DNA from: Yamagishiella unicocca
Taxonomy: Eukaryota; Chlorophyta; Chlorophyceae; Chlamydomonadales; Volvocaceae
Assembly (NCBI GenBank): GCA_003116995.1
Contig: BDSL01000145.1
Span: 1 to 64,000 of the forward strand
Length of the DNA stretch: 64,000 bases
Direction of reading: 5' to 3'
Positions 57,901-64,000 of the stretch are shown here, in pieces. The translations under genes were made by a program, and so were the position numbers. Below the pieces are notes generated by a model that saw only the letters and a list, made by a program, of their open reading frames with translations, did no database searches and had not been told where the DNA came from. Positions within the stretch are counted from its first letter, which is position 1; each line of letters opens with the position of its first letter.

Positions 57901-60900
57901 GGGAGCGACGTGTGGGCAACAGCGAGAGCATGGAAATCATTGAAACCTTGCTGGGAGGAACGCCTCGAGGGTAGAATGTTTAGGGATACTGGCAGCTTCG
58001 AGTACTACTATTTGCTTACGGTTTCGCTTGGGAGATGCACGGCTGTGCGTATTTATTTGAGGGACAAACGCCGCATATGTCCGTACGCATTCATAAGGCG
58101 CACGTATCAGATGCGGCCGCCCTCCCAAACTCTAGATTGTATCTGGGTGTGTTTATTTACAGGCTAAGCCCGCAATCAATCCACATGCCGAATGAGGCGC
58201 TGTGAAGCTAGTCACTCTGGAATAACGTGTGGTTCAAGTATAAAATTAGGCATGACACCATGGAAGCCCGAATTTGGACCATGCCCACAAACATAACGGT
58301 CTTCGGGTGAACTGAGGCCCGCGGGAGCGAGAAGCCGGGACGGCATCGAGGTCCACGCGAAGGTTTGAAACATTTTGCACATACAGCGTGGCAGCTCTCT
58401 GCCTGGTAAGGTTTACGCGACATGACTTAACATGACTGGCCGTTGCCCCAATGGTTCTCTTCCCTGATGTGATTGCTGTGATTGTTCAAAGACGTTGGAG
58501 CCTTGGACAGCGCAACAAGATGCACAATACGACACAGCGGCGTGCTGCTGTTCCAAAAACTACTCAGCCGCCACAGGTACGTATGGGCGGATGTTCCCGA
58601 CTCATCATCCGCTCCTGACGCACCTGTTGCACGTTGTACGTCTGCGTAAGCGTCACCTCGCCCTTCGTCCCTTTGAGGCCCAGCTCCATGGCACCCGCCA
58701 TCGCTGTTAGGAGGAGCGCCCAGATGTTGTACCACGCTGCCTTCAGCGTCAGGTAACTGTTCAGGAAGTGCCCGACACCTGAGCAAGCAAGCGCACGGTC
58801 ACAGAAGGCCGACAAGGCAGGAACGTCAAATCATGGTTGCATTGGCGCCCGCGCCTGGATGACCTGCACACAGACGCTGGGTGGACGCAGCCCCAGCAAT
58901 GGCTTCACGGGAACGGTTACAAGGCATGTTACACTCTTATTGTGCTTGCCGTGGCATGGTCCCATTGCTGCGGCGCCCCACTCACCGCCGTGGTAGAAGC
59001 TCATGAGGCGGAAAAAGTCCAACCTCGTGCCCAGCCTGTGCACCTCACGGCTCGTGGCCAGGTCGCCGGCACCGCCGCTGATCTTCTTCTGGTACCCCAG
59101 GATGGAATCAAAGCCCATGTCGCGGCCCTTACCACAGCTGATGTACTCTTTGTACCTGCAAGTTAAACCAAGCAAGGGGCCATTCCATGTCTTGCGCCGA
59201 ACTAGACACGACGTTAAAAGCGCGCGGGTGGCGAGAGCTCCTGCAGGCTTGATTGCATGAGCGCGAGTCCGTCATGAACAAAAGAGACTGGACCATGGCT
59301 GACAGGAACCCCCAGCAGACGGCAGACCCTAGACACGCAGGGATGCGCTGACTGATGCCCGACGACGCATTACGCCCAAGAAACACACAAAGAGCGCGGT
59401 TTGACAGCAGCAGCGCAGGCATTCTGGCAGAACGTAGGGTTTCAGTAATCATCGAACTGCTGCAGCGCCACTCCCACCTGATGCGGCCCCCACGCAGTGT
59501 GTGCGCAGCGCCGATGAAGTAGTCCTCGGAAATGTGCAGCGTGCGTGTGCCCTTGCTCATGCCACCTCGGGTCATGACGTGCAGCTTGTTGAAGACGTCA
59601 GGGTGGCCGTAGTGCATGCGCACACGCGCCGGCTTGGTCATGATGCGACTCTGGATGGTGGCGAAGCTGTACTCCGTCGCAGCGGCATACTGACCGAGCG
59701 CACCTGGTTGGACAGACGGGTGACGGCATTCATTTGAAACGGAAAAAAGCTGAAAGGCTCATGTATGAACGCAGGATTTCCAGACTTCAAAGGACTTGGA
59801 GATACAGGCAGAAACCCAGACAGGCAGGTTTACGCCGCGCACCACGCCGTCCGCACTCGGCAGGCTCTGATCCGTTAGTAGACAACGCGGGGATCAGTAT
59901 CGATCAGCAGCACGGTACATCGAGTAGCTCACCAGTGTTGGCGCTGAAGATCCACTCACGGAAGCCGACAATGGCGGTGGGGAAAGAGCGCTTCATGCGC
60001 GACAGGATAACGAAGCGTAGCTCCGCAGCAGTCATATGCGGGCTAAGCACTTGAGTGGGCGAGTCGTCAGCAAACAGCATGAACTGCGCTCCCCTGTTGC
60101 TGGGGTTCAGCTCACCTGCAAATTGCGGCAGGCAAAGAAGTCTTGAGCGGAAGCGGCGCTGGCACAATCGCCTTGCCACAATCGTCTCCGCAAGATAACA
60201 GTTGTGGGAAGGCAGGTCCAATGCGTACGCGATGATGGGGAGTCCCGGTAACCCGACAACAGAACCAGTCAGCCAACGAAGCACTCACTGAGCAGGTTCC
60301 TCATCTTCAGCGCCTCCGCCAGGTAGTTGTCCTGGTTCATGTCGATGGCCTACGATGATGCGGTGCAAGGAGTGTGGTGAACGAAGACAACGCAATAGGA
60401 CGTGATGTGCGTATGCCGGCATTAGCATCTCGGGTGACAGTAGGAACCGGCGTGCCAACTGACTGGAAGAAGTGCTTCCGGTCGAAAGCTGATGCGCGAA
60501 GGCACCGGACGGGATTTTACGACAATGGAAAATTCCATAAATGTCACATATCCAAGCGACCAGCGGACCACTACCGGAATTATGCTTCAGGTCACCTATG
60601 CGATAAGCAGCAAACCGTACTCTTGCCCAAGATTTGCCCGCACACGCTTGACAAGGACGCTTTCGATCGACAAACGGCCCCGTAAAGTGCAGTCCAGCAT
60701 ATTCGCCAACAGGACGCCACAAAACGCAGTGCCAATGGTAGCTGGTTTCCAGCTGTGCGCGTTGCGGCGTGCGCGCTAGCTGACTCACACGGCAGGTAGG
60801 CTAGTCCCCAATTTTACCTGCAACCCCTCATTGAAGGCAAACACCGATGCATGGTTCTGGTTCTCGGGTTTCCCCTCGCCAAGCACCACACCTCGATTGG

Positions 60901-63373
60901 AATACCTGCAGCGTTCATTTACATCACGACCAGCAGCAGGAGTGAGGAGATGAAGGGGTTGAGGAAGAGAAATACAGATTTATTTGCCAGCGCAAGTCGA
61001 GGAACGAAATGGATGGATTATGGTACCGCTCTAAGCATTTTCACAACCACCCAATCAATTCAGGTGTATCAAACAACAAGAGCGTCGACGAAACGAACGT
61101 ATATAACCTGTTATAAGGAAGCCGTATCCGATAGGCTTCGACGATCTTGTTGAATGGACGCGTGGGGTCGGCGATTGGATCAGACGCACGACGGTTGCGG
61201 ATTAGCACAGAATACTGGGTCGGCCCGTAGCGCTCATCGTCGACGGCGTCATCAAGGTACGCCACCTTGAGGGTGGGAAACCTGTAACGGGAACAGCCAG
61301 GTTGAAGGTTGGAGGAGTACGTGCACAGAAGGGGACGAACAGTAGACGACCGCTTCCTTGAAGTGTGAAAACTGGCCCAGCCCCGGAGGCACGGAACGCT
61401 TCGCGTGTAGCAATGCATCAGCAAACATGTGCCGTAGAAGATGTCGGCATTTTTGTACGTACATTATTATGACCTTTGACAGGTGCACGTCTGTCATAGT
61501 GTGCATAAGGAAAAGGCCGATGCCGACGGGTGTTGAATGGCAAATGCCAAGGACTAGCAACCAACATAAATGCAGCCGAACGGTTATAGTGTGGAGGTTA
61601 GAGATACAGATATGAAGCAGTCGCAAACGTGCTTGGATGCGGGACAGGTCTACGATTCTGCATCCATATATTTTTTGACCCCATCTGAAGCAAGTTTGTA
61701 GTTCTGCTGGCGCGGTGAAGCACTCACCCAATGCAATCCCTTTTGAATACATGTGAATGCCGCACGGAGGAACATCGGTATCTGGAACGGCGCGGGAGAT
61801 GCTTGGCGACGAGGAGACTGAATGACTAACAGTGAGCTAGTCCGCCGACCGGCAGGGTGCAGATGTGTGCGACAACGGAAAGCGGCTCGCGCGAAACGAA
61901 ATGCGAACCATCGGGATCCCGCAGGTGAGAGCCCTTGTTTCACCCTTGCGTAATGACTAGCCGACAGGCAGGGCCTTGGCGCAAGCAGGGCCCTGCAGCT
62001 CTCCTTACCGCTGCACCAAAATGTCGACGCCCTGGGACAGCTGTCGGAGGCGCAAATCGCTGCTCTTAGCGTTCCTGCCGTAGGTCTGGACAGCAATGAC
62101 GTACTCGAACTTGGACGCCACCATCGCGTCTACCCAGCGCTCGTAATCGGCATCCGTAATTCCTGCCAAGCAGGAAGCAATCAACTGTATGTACGAGACG
62201 CCGAGCGACCCTGACCGCCGCCGCGGGTGGGACGACATGAAGGCACGTACGACACCCATTTCTTAACCCAGCAGCTACGTACCCAGCGGCGTCGGGTATT
62301 CCATGCGGCAGAGGACCTTCAGCGCTCGCTCGTAGCACATCATGCCGCGAACGGTACGCGCCAACAGCTGGCCGCGGAAGGAAGCCCACAGCTGCAGCTC
62401 CGTACGATAATCAAACATGATGCCCCCTGGTATCGGGGAGTACAAATTGAAACTGTTAACCGTCAGGACGCGGTTTAAAACGGTGCAGCTACCCAGTTCA
62501 CACGTGCCTGATTAATAGCACTTTCCCGTGATGCGGTGCATAGATGGTGGGGAAGGGCGGAATGCAATCTTGCGGGAAGTGTTGCAACAGACGTATTTCT
62601 TACATCAGCTCGGAGCAAATGTGGCGGACAACAAGGAGAGAAATGGCAAAATCCAAGGCGACGAAATATGGGGCCAAACAAGCACGTGCGTGCTAACGGG
62701 CTCAGATGCCGTACTAGGCCGGAATACGACTAAAAGGCACTCACCCGGCCCGAAGTCGAGCTCTGTGATCTGGCCCCAGTCAGGGACCTCCGTCTCGTGT
62801 CCGACAAGACGGCGCATTCGCTCCTTGAAGTTGCTCCACTCGAACGCGAACATGGCCCGTAGGTAAGCCATTAACGAGAAACCGTCGTCCGTCTCGGACA
62901 GCAAGTCGGTGACTGTCACGTCAGGAACGAGCAGATGTGAAATAACACTTCAGTGGACAAACCGATAATGCCATTGGCATGCTTCGTCCGTTTGGTGCAC
63001 ATGTACAAGATGCAGAACAGATGCGATACAGATGCCTGTATCACCAAGAGCCTGTGCAAAACCCATTCTCGCCTAGACGATCAGAACTTGCAGTGGCAGG
63101 TAAGCATATTTAATTATTGCCGGATGCGATGTTCGTGCTTACAAGGCAAGTGCACTGCCGGGTACTTGGTATCGCCCCCAGCCCGTAACATGATCTTTGC
63201 GAGCCTCTCATGCAGGTCTCCACTCACTTCTTTTCTTCGGCAACCCCAGTTCCTCGGCCGATAGCCCCGACTCCACGGCGTACAGCACATCCTCCTCGTA
63301 AGCTGGCGTCAGCACGGACCAACTCAGCATGAACTCTAAGCTTTGTGGCTTGTCCAGCGACGGATGCCCCAGG
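54961..63373 (-). CDS. 1,3-beta-glucan (callose) synthase, GT48, C-terminal half; 5' end outside window
   Basis: Integral plasma-membrane enzyme polymerising UDP-glucose into 1,3-beta-glucan. Sixteen exons, all GT-AG with matching phases: 63373-63228, 62912-62745, 62426-62283, 62162-62009, 61281-61108, 60905-60818, 60349-60289, 60115-59933, 59703-59478, 59155-58986, 58778-58624, 57888-57779, 57498-56958, 56373-56237, 56085-55923, 55584-54961 (TGA). They encode about 1,080 residues with no internal stop. Family motifs in order: SVLTPAYEEDVLY, LWASFRGQLLARTVRGMM, KFEYVIAVQTYGRN, LGEGKPENQNHA, DMNQDNYLAEALKMRNLL, VRMHYGHPDVFNK, RGGMSKGTRTLHISEDYF, GKGRDMGFDS, RLDFFRLMSFY. After these come about six to eight membrane segments with GTGRGFS and CPLWFNPFIFN, as in FKS/GSL proteins. 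Whole family members have about 1,900 residues; the N-terminal half lies to the right. Unusual points are a roughly 35-residue insertion in exon 8 and a Ser/Ala-rich tail. The exon 13 donor could instead be 24 bp earlier. Confidence 0.95.
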
Positions 63374-64000
63374 CTGCCGAAAGCAAGTGCAAAACAAGGT
63401 GGGAAGGGACAATTGATCGTGCAACGCATGCAGTGGCATAGTATCTCCTATACAAAAATACTAGGTGATGTAGAGAGGGCCTCGTCGCCGCACCTCGACA
63501 TGGTATAATGGTCCTCGCGAATGGTCCCTTGGCCTGGTTGCTAATGGCAGCAACTAACGTAGGTGACGAGCGCAAACATGTCCATGGTGCGGAAAAGCAG
63601 CATTGCGTGTTCATTTTGCGTTGCCGGATCTTGGTGTAGCGCACATGTTTTCCGCAAGACACGCAATACACAAGAGCGCACGCCCTGTCACGACTGGAAG
63701 GCACTCGCACTACTTCAGTATGCAACGGCTGCGCTGTATTATAAGCTTGCGCGTGGGCAACGGCGTCTCCCTTCCGTATTTGCACTAAGTGTGTAAATCA
63801 CACCTGTGGGTTCACGCAAGGCAGCAGGTTTCATATTTCATATTTCATAATGAACCTTTGATACCGGGACCTCAAATCCAGTAGCGGCCGGATACGTGTA
63901 ACCATCGACTCTTGAATTCCTGTTTGGACGTAACATCGCGGGCCGGATGTTCCGACAAGTTCATCGCAATACTCTGGGGGATCGCACCTGTTGATGAAGA
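63374..64000 (-). other. Upstream part of the glucan synthase gene, exons not resolved
   Basis: The gene continues to the right. A minus-strand stretch ending at 63,559 (EHAMLLFRTMDMFALVTY, then GTTAGT) looks like an exon, but its phase does not fit the exon starting at 63,373, so another small exon or a different border is needed. A second possible exon end lies at 63,988 (CATCAACAG before GTGCGA). Near 63,832-63,850 there is a short ATTTCAT tandem repeat in presumed intron. Confidence 0.4.

Overview
The window is nuclear DNA of a eukaryote, most likely a green alga of the core chlorophytes, probably volvocine. The reasons are a compact GC-rich intron-rich gene, TGTAA-type polyadenylation candidates, a tRNA-headed SINE, an endonuclease-bearing LINE, and abundant G- or C-rich minisatellites. 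No bacterial gene organisation is seen. The species call is inference.

Layout. Positions 1-25,660 are almost entirely tandem repeats: a C-rich CCCCTGGC-type array built of about 1.6-kb higher-order units (1-6574); sixteen copies of a 207-bp AT-richer satellite (6576-9893); about eighteen copies of a related 194-bp satellite in the opposite orientation (9901-13376); a G-rich GGGT/GGAT array with two levels of segmental duplication (13377-22273); a lone satellite fragment (22274-22362); and a GGC/GGA array (22363-25660). The long open frames in these arrays are by-products of stop-free repeats.

25.7-48.1 kb is mostly unique, gene-poor, decayed sequence. It holds a possible multi-exon plus-strand gene of unknown function (about 31.2-37.3 kb, possibly broken), a possible minus-strand gene (about 42.7-40.9 kb), purine-rich intronic minisatellites, a probable LTR-retrotransposon edge with a well-preserved SINE nested in it (45,827-46,380, 14-bp target duplication), and several minisatellites.

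48,136-53,591 is a minus-strand LINE (APE-type endonuclease, reverse transcriptase with YADD, C-terminal Cys/His motif) with many frame breaks and an 18-bp candidate target duplication.

54,961-63,373 and beyond the right edge is the one clearly functional gene: the C-terminal, catalytic half (about 1,080 residues, 16 exons with consistent phases) of a 1,3-beta-glucan (callose) synthase of family GT48, on the minus strand. Its 5' half lies outside the window.

The parts do not form a pathway. The picture is a repeat-rich heterochromatic block, such as a subtelomere or pericentromere, grading into euchromatin with a cell-wall polysaccharide synthase.
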